Positions 6,549 through 13,236 of a DNA stretch of 15,672 nucleotides are shown here, piece by piece. Location: contig URXH01000045.1 in NCBI GenBank assembly GCA_900551675.1, forward strand, positions 1 through 15,672. The letters run 5' to 3'. The position numbers were made by a program, and so were the translations under genes. Origin of the DNA: an uncultured bacterium (lineage in GTDB: Bacteria > Cyanobacteriota > Vampirovibrionia > Gastranaerophilales > Gastranaerophilaceae). Each line of letters starts with the position of its first letter. Position 1 is the first letter of the stretch. The notes beneath the pieces are model-generated. The model had not been told where the DNA came from, ran no database searches, and was given only the letters and a program-made list of their open reading frames with translations.

Positions 6549-7043
6549 ATGAAAGGGAAAGCTTTTAAATTCGGAGATAATATTTCAACAGACCACATTG
6601 CACCGGGGAGATTGTTCCATCTGCGCTCAAATCTGCCGGAATTTGCAAAACATGTTCTTGAAGATGCGGATCCTTCATTTGCATCTTCTATGAAAAAAGG
6701 AGATTTTGTTGTAGCGGGTTCAAATTTCGGGCTGGGTTCATCAAGAGAACATGCTCCGCAGATTATCAAAATCGCAGGAGTCGGTGCAGTTATTGCCAAA
6801 TCATTTGCAAGAATTTTTTACAGAAATGCAATTAATATAGGTCTGCTTGCGATTGAGGCAGATACGGATGCAATTGATGCAGGCGATGAACTTGACCTTG
6901 ATATTGAAAAGGGAATTCTTACAGATATTACAAACGGAGCTATAATTCCTATAGAACCGCTTCCGCCTGTTATGATTAAACTTCTTGAAGACGGCGGTCT
7001 GGTTGAGCATATTAAGAAAAACGGCGATTTTAAACTTGTTTAA
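6549..7043 (+). CDS. LeuD/aconitase-C family dehydratase small subunit
   Basis: A 164-residue swivel-domain subunit of a (de)hydratase, of the short archaeal-type LeuD/HACN/DmdB size class. Motifs are 'GDNISTDHIAPGR' (9-21) and 'GSNFGLGSSREHAP' (57-70). The partner would be a LeuC-type [4Fe-4S] large subunit, which is not in the window. Two details depart from ordinary isopropylmalate isomerase. 'TDHI.P' is closer to aconitase than the usual 'TDxIIP'. The common GCGSSREHAP cysteine is Leu62. 3-Isopropylmalate dehydratase (leuD) is the default call. Aconitase-like, homoaconitase or 2,3-dimethylmalate dehydratase activity is possible. Start: ATG 6549 has AAGGAG (6537-6542) at 6 nt. The gene ends 4 nt from a convergent gene. 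Confidence 0.85.
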   Translation: MKGKAFKFGDNISTDHIAPGRLFHLRSNLPEFAKHVLEDADPSFASSMKKGDFVVAGSNFGLGSSREHAPQIIKIAGVGAVIAKSFARIFYRNAINIGLLAIEADTDAIDAGDELDLDIEKGILTDITNGAIIPIEPLPPVMIKLLEDGGLVEHIKKNGDFKLV

Positions 7044-7047
7044 AGCA

Positions 7048-7722
7048 TTACCAGTATCTTAAATCGTCAAGCATTTGAGCTGCCTGTTTATTATTACGAT
7101 TTTTGAGCCTTATATATTTTTGCGTAGAAGGATCAAATACGCACATTGTGCGGCCGCAGTAATTCAAAAAAGAAGTCATTGATGAATAATCAGAAGCCCG
7201 CTGTCTGACTGCATTACATTCTTCAAGACTGTTACAAATTTTATCAGAACCGTAGTTACCTATATTCATACTGCTGAAACTGCTTTTCGAATATGCGTAT
7301 AATTCATAAATAGAAGCATTCTTTTTAGTGCTTAAATAATTTTTTACAGCAGAATTAAATTCTTCTGAGGAATCATCATATATGTAAAATACAGTCTTTT
7401 TAGAACCTCCTAGCAAAAATGCCCACATACGTGTTGTCCGCACACCTCTTAACACAGCATCGGGGATTTTTGCAACAGGATACCCTTCATAAGTTTCGTT
7501 GCGTCCGGAATTTCCTGAACTAGAATCTATATTCTTGCCGGCATTCTTTGCTAATGATGAGTTGGAAAGATTTGCCGTTAAGTTATTGTATGCATCAACA
7601 AAATCTTGCGGTGCAAAACCTTTTAAAAAACCTGTAAAATATGCTATACCAAGTATTACAGCTACACATACAAGAAAACATCCTGCATCTGCTAATTTTT
7701 CTTTTGTTTCATTTTTTTTCAT
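7048..7722 (-). CDS. Single-pass membrane protein of unknown function
   Basis: I recognise no family. The 224 residues begin with a short charged N-terminus and one hydrophobic anchor (about 12-32, 'DAGCFLVCVAVILGIAYF'). A Ser/Asn-rich linker (50-78) and a soluble domain follow, probably periplasmic. That domain contains 'KKTVFYIYDDSSEEFNSAV' (109-127) and four cysteines in two close pairs (C163/C169 and C189/C194), which could form disulfides. The β-strand-then-helix pattern at 109-130 recalls a thioredoxin-like fold without its CxxC; this is only a suggestion. Start: ATG 7722 has a weak AGAGAG upstream. It has its own promoter (7745-7773) and is divergent from rpsL. Confidence 0.75.
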   Translation of the reverse strand: MKKNETKEKLADAGCFLVCVAVILGIAYFTGFLKGFAPQDFVDAYNNLTANLSNSSLAKNAGKNIDSSSGNSGRNETYEGYPVAKIPDAVLRGVRTTRMWAFLLGGSKKTVFYIYDDSSEEFNSAVKNYLSTKKNASIYELYAYSKSSFSSMNIGNYGSDKICNSLEECNAVRQRASDYSSMTSFLNYCGRTMCVFDPSTQKYIRLKNRNNKQAAQMLDDLRYW

Positions 7723-7744
7723 ATTTTTATTCTCTCTTTGCTTA

Positions 7745-7773
7745 ATTATATAGCATTATTAAGATATTTGCAA
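7745..7773 (-). promoter_or_regulatory. Promoter of the 7048-7722 membrane-protein gene
   Basis: On the minus strand TTGCAA (7773-7768), 17 nt, TATAAT (7750-7745), 22 nt before the ATG. It is back to back with the rpsL promoter, with 6 nt between the two -35 boxes. Confidence 0.6.
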
Positions 7774-7779
7774 GATTTA

Positions 7780-7808
7780 TTGACATAAAACTTTGCCTGT
7801 TGTTTAAT
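7780..7808 (+). promoter_or_regulatory. Promoter of the rpsL-rpsG operon
   Basis: Consensus TTGACA (7780-7785), 17-nt spacer, TTTAAT (7803-7808). Transcription would begin near 7815, leaving a leader of about 200 nt before rpsL. Confidence 0.65.
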
Positions 7809-7814
7809 AATAGT

Positions 7815-8016
7815 ACACTACAGCCGGAATTTCGTGCTGAATTTACGGCAGGTGAGGCAAAAATAGGACGTAGGGTTCGCCAATATAAGATATACTCGCG
7901 CTGTTTATCTCAATATTGTGTAATAAATGAACCGGCAGTCCCGTCATAACCGGAATGCGTAAGGGTTTCAGGATATGATTTTGCCGGAAATGTTACTTAA
8001 AATAAAGGAGAAAAAA
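7815..8016 (+). promoter_or_regulatory. Long 5' leader of rpsL-rpsG, possibly regulatory
   Basis: About 200 nt without a convincing gene between the promoter and rpsL, richer in GC than most intergenic DNA here. An imperfect hairpin is bounded by GCCG and CGGC near 7824-7850, and several CCGG blocks recur (7825, about 7930, about 7950, 7984). Ribosomal-protein operons are often autoregulated through such leaders. I cannot match it to a named class. Confidence 0.3.
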
Positions 8017-8403
8017 ATGCCTACAATTAACCAGTTAGTGCGCAGAGAACGCAAAAAACTGACAGACAAAACAAAATCTCCTGCTTTGATGGATTGCCCT
8101 CAAAGACGTGGAGTATGTACAAGGGTTTATACTACAACCCCTAAAAAACCTAACTCAGCTTTAAGAAAAGTTGCAAGGGTCAGATTAACAAACGGATTTG
8201 AAGTTACTTCATATATCCCCGGTATCGGACACAACCTTCAGGAACACAGTGTTGTTTTAATCAGAGGCGGAAGGGTTAAAGATCTTCCGGGTGTAAGATA
8301 TCACATTGTCAGAGGCACACTTGATACTGCCGGTGTTGCAAACCGCGCCCAGAGCAGATCTAAATACGGTGCTAAGAAAAATGCTAAAGGAGGTAAGAAA
8401 TAA
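8017..8403 (+). CDS. rpsL: Ribosomal protein S12
   Basis: Protein of the 30S decoding centre, 128 residues. It is recognised throughout, from 'PTINQLVRRERKK' at the N-terminus to 'TTTPKKPNSALRKVARVRL' and 'GGRVKDLPGVRYHIVRGTLD'. The two lysines whose mutation commonly gives streptomycin resistance (in TPKKPNS and GGRVKDLPG) are present in their usual form. Start: the frame is open from 7975, but ATG 8017 begins the conserved MPTINQ and has AAAGGAG (8004-8010) 6 nt upstream. The stop overlaps the rpsG start by one base (TAATG), so translation is coupled. The basic tail 'KYGAKKNAKGGKK' is normal. Confidence 0.98.
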   Translation: MPTINQLVRRERKKLTDKTKSPALMDCPQRRGVCTRVYTTTPKKPNSALRKVARVRLTNGFEVTSYIPGIGHNLQEHSVVLIRGGRVKDLPGVRYHIVRGTLDTAGVANRAQSRSKYGAKKNAKGGKK

Positions 8404-8873
8404 TGTCAAGACGTTCTAAACCAGCTAAAAGAATACCTTTAGCAGATCCGGTATATAACAGTGTTGATATTTCTAAATTTATCAACAGAATTATGAGACG
8501 CGGGAAAAAATCATTAGCTGAAAAAATCTTCTATGCTACTTTATTGAAAATAGAAGAAAGAACAGGCGAAAAACCGCTTGATATTTTCCAGAAAGCAATG
8601 ACAAATGCAACTCCGCTTCTGGAAGTTAAAGCAAGACGTATCGGCGGTTCTACTTATCAGGTGCCTATTGAAGTTAAAGCAGACAGAGGATTTGCACTTG
8701 CTTCATCCTGGCTTATTGAAGCAGCTAAAAAACGCGGCGGTAAATCATTTATTGACAAATTAACAAATGAAATTATCGATGCTTCAAACGGTTCCGGAGC
8801 TGCTTGCAAAAAACGCGAAGATACGCATAAAATGGCTGAAGCTAACAAGGCTTTTGCTCATTACAGATATTAA
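8403..8873 (+). CDS. rpsG: Ribosomal protein S7
   Basis: The 30S head-assembly protein, which binds the 3' major domain of 16S rRNA; 156 residues, the standard bacterial length. Diagnostic stretches are 'RIMRRGKKSLAEKIFY', 'ARRIGGSTYQVPIEVK' and the C-terminal 'KREDTHKMAEANKAFAHYRY' region. The start ATG 8403 overlaps the rpsL stop, and AGGAGG lies within the rpsL tail. fusA and tuf usually follow in the str operon. Here a strong terminator and a convergent gene follow instead. Confidence 0.98.
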   Translation: MSRRSKPAKRIPLADPVYNSVDISKFINRIMRRGKKSLAEKIFYATLLKIEERTGEKPLDIFQKAMTNATPLLEVKARRIGGSTYQVPIEVKADRGFALASSWLIEAAKKRGGKSFIDKLTNEIIDASNGSGAACKKREDTHKMAEANKAFAHYRY

Positions 8874-8894
8874 TTCAATATTTGCAAAATTTAT

Positions 8895-8930
8895 AAAAGA
8901 GGAACTTTGTTTAAAGTTCCTCTTTTATTT
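8895..8930. terminator. Bidirectional terminator between rpsG and the Hcp-like gene
   Basis: A perfect 14-bp stem AAAAGAGGAACTTT (8895-8908) / AAAGTTCCTCTTTT (8913-8926), GTTT loop, with T-rich flanks on both sides. It ends the rpsL-rpsG transcript. Its right arm is also the last codons (KEEL) of the convergent minus-strand gene, so the element is partly coding. Confidence 0.85.
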
Positions 8931-10491
8931 TGGCTAAATCATCTTTTGGATTAGAAATAGCATTAATCTTGAACATTTTGTTAAAAGCTCTCAAGACAGC
9001 CGGATTTATAACAGTCGGCGGGCAATCAGACAGAAAGATATTTTTTGCACCAGAATTTTTTAAGTATATAATGCTGGAGAGAGAATTTACATCGCATTTT
9101 GTTAAAAAAAATACGAGTTTATCAGAATTTACAGGTATTTTCTCAAAAATTTTTGCAAGAACTCTACCAAACAAGGGATAATTATTTGCAAGATTTATTG
9201 AATAAACATTATCCGTTTCAGGATTATAAGAAAAAGACAGCACAAATGATTTTCCTGACATAAGTTTAAAAAATTGCTGAAAGTAGTCTTTTTGATTTAC
9301 TGACAAATTTGAAAAACCAAGAATATAAATTTTATCAAAATCTGAACTTGCTATTTTATTTATTATTTCTTCAAGCTCGTTGAAATTGACCCCTGTATCC
9401 GCCGAATTTCTATGCTGGCCTTTTGCAAATCCTTTTGCCTGTAAAGCAGATTCAATAACAGGTTGAAAATTGTTGTCTTTTATTTTTATTACGCCCTTGG
9501 GTACTGATTCTTCTGTAGAAAAAAGACGGCCTCTATAAAGATATTCAATATTTTGAACTTCATTTTTTGTTAAAAGTATTGAGCCGGGGAATGTTGCAAA
9601 ATCAAGAATTGTGTTAAAAGCTGGAGATCCAAAATGTCCTTTTAAATTTGCCGAATTTTTAAAATACGGGAAAGCATGCGCAATTAAAAGATTTCCGTTT
9701 GTGTAAACATCAATTTCCTGCCCTTTGACAGATTCAAGTAATAACTTCAAATCCTCTAAATCGGAACCTGAAACCATAATTGCTTTTTTCGGACTCGTAG
9801 AAAAAGAAACTTCCACTTTTTCAATTTCTCCGTATTTCTCGGCCTGCAGGCAGCTTATAATTTTTAAAAGTTTAATATTTGTCTCTGCAAGAGAATCTAT
9901 GCAAGATTTAATTTTTTTAAGCTCTGCCCTTGAAGAATTAAAAAGATTTAGGGCATGCAATATTTCATTTTCAGCTGAAACTGAATTTTTGTTATATTCA
10001 TAAAGATTTATAAGGTTTATACAAAGACTTTTTATAACATTTTTCAAAATTTCCGATGAATATTTTTTTTCAAAGTTAAATTTTTTATATTTGCTTAAAA
10101 ATTCTTTGTTTCCCTTTCGCAATATCGTTGAAAGACTTGTTTTAGGCGAAAATTTCAAAAGATTATGCAAATCCGCAGACTTAACATCTTTATCATTGCA
10201 AATCTTTAAATATTCTTTTCGTACAGCTACAAGGTTTATATATTGTTTAGAAAAAGCATTGAGTATTTGCGATTCTGACAAATCTTTTGCCAGATCTAAT
10301 GAAGCAATTTCCGTAACAATATCACGGATAATATTATCTTTGCGAATTCCAATTTCAAGAAGCTTTATAGTATAATAAGCTTCCTGCCTCAAAAGAATAT
10401 ACATAACTTCCTGCATTGAAGATACATTCGGCGAAACAGAACAAGCGCCCTTTCCAATACAGTCATTGTATTCAAAATTAGAATAATACAT
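8911..10491 (-). CDS. Hybrid-cluster protein (Hcp) homologue lacking the hybrid-cluster ligands
   Basis: The 526 residues show Hcp/prismane architecture: an N-terminal helical region (about 20-220), then two Rossmann-like domains. Match regions include 'IMVSGSDLEDLKLLLES' (238-254), 'VYTNGNLLIAHAFP' (262-275), 'FPGSILLTKNEVQ' (301-313) and 'FQPVIESAL' (342-350), plus the C-terminus 'SGAKNIFL...INPAVLRAF'. Hcp normally reduces NO or hydroxylamine on a 4Fe-2S-2O cluster. The ligand positions I can align are changed: His in SGHDLxDL is S243, Glu in YTHGEM is N267, Cys in TTNC is E311, Cys in GGCDG is F393. The later ACGKYRF, QCNDAY and FEQK motifs are also gone. Of the N-terminal cysteine cluster only C11 and C17 remain. 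An Hcp-type cluster is therefore not expected. It starts 1 nt after the glutaredoxin stop, with AAGGA upstream. Confidence 0.75.
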   Translation of the reverse strand: MYYSNFEYNDCIGKGACSVSPNVSSMQEVMYILLRQEAYYTIKLLEIGIRKDNIIRDIVTEIASLDLAKDLSESQILNAFSKQYINLVAVRKEYLKICNDKDVKSADLHNLLKFSPKTSLSTILRKGNKEFLSKYKKFNFEKKYSSEILKNVIKSLCINLINLYEYNKNSVSAENEILHALNLFNSSRAELKKIKSCIDSLAETNIKLLKIISCLQAEKYGEIEKVEVSFSTSPKKAIMVSGSDLEDLKLLLESVKGQEIDVYTNGNLLIAHAFPYFKNSANLKGHFGSPAFNTILDFATFPGSILLTKNEVQNIEYLYRGRLFSTEESVPKGVIKIKDNNFQPVIESALQAKGFAKGQHRNSADTGVNFNELEEIINKIASSDFDKIYILGFSNLSVNQKDYFQQFFKLMSGKSFVLSFSYNPETDNVYSINLANNYPLFGRVLAKIFEKIPVNSDKLVFFLTKCDVNSLSSIIYLKNSGAKNIFLSDCPPTVINPAVLRAFNKMFKINAISNPKDDLAKIKEEL

Positions 10492-10492
10492 A

Positions 10493-10723
10493 TTAATCCT
10501 TGCTTTTTACATAATTTATAATGTCATCAGACTCATACATAGAAACATCGTTTTCCTTATCGTCAAGAAACGGCACCTGTGCCTTACCGCCTAATTTTAT
10601 AAGCATATTCAGATTTTCAGGTTCTGAAACATCTTTTTTATAATATTTAATATTGTTTTCATCTAAATAATTCATTACTTTTCTGCAATAAGGACAAGTT
10701 TCGGAAATATATAAATCAAACAT
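10493..10723 (-). CDS. Glutaredoxin-like protein
   Basis: A 76-residue thioredoxin-fold protein with the dithiol centre C10-P-Y-C13 ('SETCPYCRKVMNYL'). The cis-proline loop 'AQVPFL' (49-54) and a final 'YESDDIINYV' helix are characteristic of small glutaredoxins. It should reduce disulfides or mixed disulfides in the cytoplasm. Start: ATG 10723 has AAGGAG 7 nt upstream. It is the first gene of a two-gene unit, with the Hcp-like gene 1 nt downstream. That pairing suggests a thiol-redox link between the two proteins, which is inference. The promoter carries a perfect palindrome (10755-10776). Confidence 0.92.
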   Translation of the reverse strand: MFDLYISETCPYCRKVMNYLDENNIKYYKKDVSEPENLNMLIKLGGKAQVPFLDDKENDVSMYESDDIINYVKSKD

Positions 10724-10744
10724 AGTGTTTCTCCTTGTGTTTAT

Positions 10745-10750
10745 ATTATA
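10745..10750 (-). promoter_or_regulatory. -10 element of the glutaredoxin/Hcp-like unit
   Basis: TATAAT on the minus strand (10750-10745), 21 nt before the start codon. No good -35 box exists at the expected place (10773-10768), which is occupied by one arm of a palindrome. Confidence 0.5.
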
Positions 10751-10754
10751 AATC

Positions 10755-10776
10755 GTGAATTTAAAGATAAATTCAC
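10755..10776. promoter_or_regulatory. Perfect palindrome, candidate operator
   Basis: GTGAATTT, 6-nt spacer, AAATTCAC. The 8-bp arms are perfect and the element is 22 bp long, as expected for a dimeric regulator of the CRP/FNR size class. It covers the -35 region of the glutaredoxin/Hcp-like promoter and lies about 28 nt before the wecB -35 box. No regulator gene is adjacent. Confidence 0.5.
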
Positions 10777-10803
10777 CGCTAAGCTAATATGTAAATTACA
10801 CAA

Positions 10804-10832
10804 TTGCATAAGAAGAATTTTTATATTAAAAT
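10804..10832 (+). promoter_or_regulatory. Promoter of wecB
   Basis: TTGCAT (10804-10809), 17-nt spacer, TAAAAT (10827-10832). The conserved start codon at 10840 lies 7 nt after the -10 box, which predicts a leaderless message. Confidence 0.5.
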
Positions 10833-10839
10833 TAAAGAT

Positions 10840-11949
10840 ATGAAAAATATATTATTTGTATTCGGCACGCGCCCTGAGGTTATAAAACTTGCACCTGTAA
10901 TACTGGAGCTAAAAAAATATCCCGATAAATACAATGTTATTGTCTGCAACACTGAGCAGCAAAAAGAGCTTTCAAACCAGACTCTTGAATATTTCGGGTT
11001 AAAAGCTGACCTGAATTTAGACTGCATGAAACCAGATCAATCGCTTCTCGAAGTTCAAACAAGAATTTTGACGGCACTTGATAAGGTTTTTACAGAATAT
11101 AAAATCGATGCGACAATCGTACAGGGAGATACAATGACAGTGCTCTGCGGGGCTTTAGCAAGTTTTTACAAAAAAATTCCCGTATATCATGTTGAAGCCG
11201 GGCTACGCTCATACGATATTTATGAGCCTTTTCCCGAAGAAGTTATGCGCCAGATGACCTCGCGTGTTGCACAAATAAATTTCGCTCCTACAGAAAAAAA
11301 CCGACAGGCGCTTTTAAAAGAAAATATAGCTGATGACAAAATTTTTGTTGTTGGAAATACCGTAATTGATGCACTGTTCTGTTTGTCAGACGAAACTTTA
11401 AACAACGCAAAATTATATTTTGAAAGTTCAGGAATAAAAATTGATGACAAACTTGTTTTAATTACTGCTCACAGACGTGAAAACCATGGCGAACGGATTG
11501 ATAGAATTCTTGATGCCATAGAACACCTTGTTAATAAATACAAGGATCATACTTTTGTTATTCCTGTGCATCCAAATCCTAATGTAAAAGATAAAATTCA
11601 TTCAAGATTGGAAAATTATAATAATGTAAAACTGCTAAAACCGCTGGATTATCCATATCTTGTCTATTTGATGAAAAACGCAAAATTAATTCTTACCGAC
11701 TCGGGCGGTATTCAAGAAGAAGCTCCGTCATTCGGGTGTCCGACTCTTGTGATGAGATACGAAACAGAACGTCAGGAGGGGATTGATGCAGGTGTTTCTG
11801 TTCTTGTCGGTGCAGATTATGATAAAATCATATCTTACAGTGAAGATATTTTATCTAAATCCCGTGAACAAACCCGATTGAAAGCTCAAAATCCCTATGG
11901 AGACGGTACATCAGCTAAAAAAATAGAAGAAATAATTTCAAAAATCTGA
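10840..11949 (+). CDS. wecB: UDP-N-acetylglucosamine 2-epimerase (non-hydrolysing)
   Basis: Interconverts UDP-GlcNAc and UDP-ManNAc, which feeds surface polysaccharide synthesis; cytoplasmic. The 369 residues match the family from end to end: 'FGTRPEVIKLAPVI' near residue 8, 'VQGDT', 'HVEAGLRS', 'PFPEEVMRQ', 'TAHRREN' and the nucleotide-binding 'LTDSGGIQEEAPSFGCPTLV'. Start: the frame is open from a TTG at 10804, but the conserved N-terminus begins at ATG 10840 and the upstream codons overlap the promoter. There is no Shine-Dalgarno site. No other sugar-nucleotide gene is adjacent. It converges with the AMIN-like gene, 12 bp apart. Confidence 0.95.
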   Translation: MKNILFVFGTRPEVIKLAPVILELKKYPDKYNVIVCNTEQQKELSNQTLEYFGLKADLNLDCMKPDQSLLEVQTRILTALDKVFTEYKIDATIVQGDTMTVLCGALASFYKKIPVYHVEAGLRSYDIYEPFPEEVMRQMTSRVAQINFAPTEKNRQALLKENIADDKIFVVGNTVIDALFCLSDETLNNAKLYFESSGIKIDDKLVLITAHRRENHGERIDRILDAIEHLVNKYKDHTFVIPVHPNPNVKDKIHSRLENYNNVKLLKPLDYPYLVYLMKNAKLILTDSGGIQEEAPSFGCPTLVMRYETERQEGIDAGVSVLVGADYDKIISYSEDILSKSREQTRLKAQNPYGDGTSAKKIEEIISKI

Positions 11950-11961
11950 TATTTAATGAAA

Positions 11962-12594
11962 TTATATTTTTGTTGTCATTCTGCTTTCGTAACTTCTGAT
12001 GGTTTCGCCTTTCAGAACGTGTTTTGAATAACTTTTCAACCTGTAATTCATGCTGGGCAGAGAAGAAATTTCTTTTTGGAAATTTTTATACATTGCTTTC
12101 TCACGTTCTTTTATAATAGAATTGATATCAGGTTTTACAATCTTTTTAGGTTTTCTTGCAGAACGCATTACAAGTAAAAGCAGAGCAACAGATATTATAC
12201 ACCAAACGACTTTGCCTTCGCTCACAACACTTTTTACTGTTACCGGAGCTGAATCCGGCGTTTCAAAAACAATATTTGCCATAGAAATTCCCGGAGCTTC
12301 TATATATATTTTTAATTCGTTGTTCTTACCGTTTTCAATAGCAAGCCCTTTTACTTTTGATGCATTTTTATACATGGTGTTTATGTCCGGCGACTGTGAG
12401 ATGCCTTTTAATGTCAAAACTATTTTATCAGGAGATTCTATATCTCTTTTAATTTTAGTTATTTGATCGGAACGTAAAATTACAGATGTAACACCTTCAT
12501 TGTTATCAACAACAACAGAGTTTAAAAAATTATCTCCCGCAAAAGCTGAAAGTCCGGTAAATAAAATTATTGTAACAAATATTTTTTTCAACAT
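11962..12594 (-). CDS. Secreted AMIN-like domain membrane protein
   Basis: The 210 residues begin with a signal peptide (1-19, 'KKIFVTIILFTGLSAFA', likely cut before G20). A β-rich domain of about 25-112 follows ('SVVVDNNEGVTSVILRS', 'KIVLTLKGI', 'KIYIEAP') and resembles AMIN domains, which bind cell wall or pilus-base structures. One membrane helix lies at about 129-144, followed by a basic tail (145-210) predicted to be cytoplasmic. The result is a type I protein with the AMIN-like part outside. AMIN is normally found in PilQ or AmiC; here it stands alone. A role with the pilus or envelope is a guess. Start: ATG 12594 is preceded by GAGGAT and AAAGGAT. Confidence 0.7.
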   Translation of the reverse strand: MLKKIFVTIILFTGLSAFAGDNFLNSVVVDNNEGVTSVILRSDQITKIKRDIESPDKIVLTLKGISQSPDINTMYKNASKVKGLAIENGKNNELKIYIEAPGISMANIVFETPDSAPVTVKSVVSEGKVVWCIISVALLLLVMRSARKPKKIVKPDINSIIKEREKAMYKNFQKEISSLPSMNYRLKSYSKHVLKGETIRSYESRMTTKI

Positions 12595-12726
12595 ATCCTT
12601 TTTATCCTCTACAATAAAAGATTACGCCATGTCATTAAAGTTAGCATCAATCACAGGTTTTAAGTATATAAATCAACAGATTGATAATATTATTAAGTAA
12701 TGTAACAAAAGAAAGGCATGCCGAAA

Positions 12727-12755
12727 TTGAACAAAAAAATAATTGTTTATATAAA
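12727..12755 (+). promoter_or_regulatory. Promoter of the Ser/Gly/Cys-rich small protein
   Basis: TTGAAC (12727-12732), 17 nt, TATAAA (12750-12755). The predicted leader is about 26 nt and contains AGGAG (12777-12781) 6 nt before the ATG. Confidence 0.5.
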
Positions 12756-12787
12756 TGTAAGACACGAGATATTAACAGGAGCAGATT

Positions 12788-13159
12788 ATGAACAACATTT
12801 CAGCTAAATCATCAGAAACGATGGCAAATAATATAAGAAGCACAAAACCGGCAGAGTCAGTTGAAACAGCAGGTTCACTCGCTTCAAATGAGTTACATAG
12901 TCTTTTTAATACAAATGTTTATGATGTCTTTACATCAAGCAACCCATTTTCAGTAGATTATTCACAGTATTCATCTTCAGGTGAAACTGTCGCTTATACA
13001 GGCGGATTTTTAAGCAGCTTTTCAACTGCAGTGTCAACATTAACTTCTTCTGGAAGCAGCTTTACAGGCACTGCTGCTGCAGCTGGAGCATCATGTGCAG
13101 GAGGCGGTTTTTCAGGCGGTTCATGCGGATCATCCGGCGGGTTTAGTTCAGTATGTTAG
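12788..13159 (+). CDS. Small Ser/Gly-rich protein with Cys-patterned tail; unknown, RiPP precursor-like
   Basis: The 123 residues have low complexity and match no family I know. Residues 1-90 are polar and rich in Ser, Thr and Asn, with no signal peptide and a weak hydrophobic stretch at about 72-85. The tail is almost only Gly, Ser, Ala, Phe and Cys. Its cysteines fall at 103, 113 and 123, exactly ten apart, and the last is the final residue. Two degenerate ten-residue units, AGGGFSGGSC and GSSGGFSSVC, make up 104-123. Composition recalls thiazole/oxazole-modified peptide precursors such as microcin B17, but no YcaO or other modifying enzyme is in the window. A structural surface protein is equally possible. 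It has its own promoter, a Shine-Dalgarno site and a terminator, so it is an independent, well-expressed unit. Confidence 0.75.
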   Translation: MNNISAKSSETMANNIRSTKPAESVETAGSLASNELHSLFNTNVYDVFTSSNPFSVDYSQYSSSGETVAYTGGFLSSFSTAVSTLTSSGSSFTGTAAAAGASCAGGGFSGGSCGSSGGFSSVC

Positions 13160-13195
13160 TAAAAATTGAGAAATAAGAAAAAGAAATACATTAAT

Positions 13196-13222
13196 TGACG
13201 GTTAAAAAGACCGTCATTTTTA
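13196..13222 (+). terminator. Rho-independent terminator after the small Cys-patterned gene
   Basis: TGACGGT (13196-13202) / ACCGTCA (13210-13216), 7-bp stem and 7-nt loop, followed by TTTTTATTT. It lies 36 nt beyond the stop at 13159 and just before the GIY-YIG gene. Confidence 0.8.
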
Positions 13223-13236
13223 TTTATAAATATTTT

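Noticed and set aside
7975..8016. Upstream ATG extension of rpsL
   Set aside because: The conserved S12 N-terminus and the Shine-Dalgarno site both point to 8017.
10804..10839. TTG start for wecB at 10804
   Set aside because: These bases form the -35/-10 promoter, and family homology begins at the ATG 10840.
12672..12685. ATCAA-N4-TTGAT as an FNR box
   Set aside because: The FNR half-sites are in the opposite order (TTGAT-N4-ATCAA). The arms are only 5 bp in an AT-rich gap.
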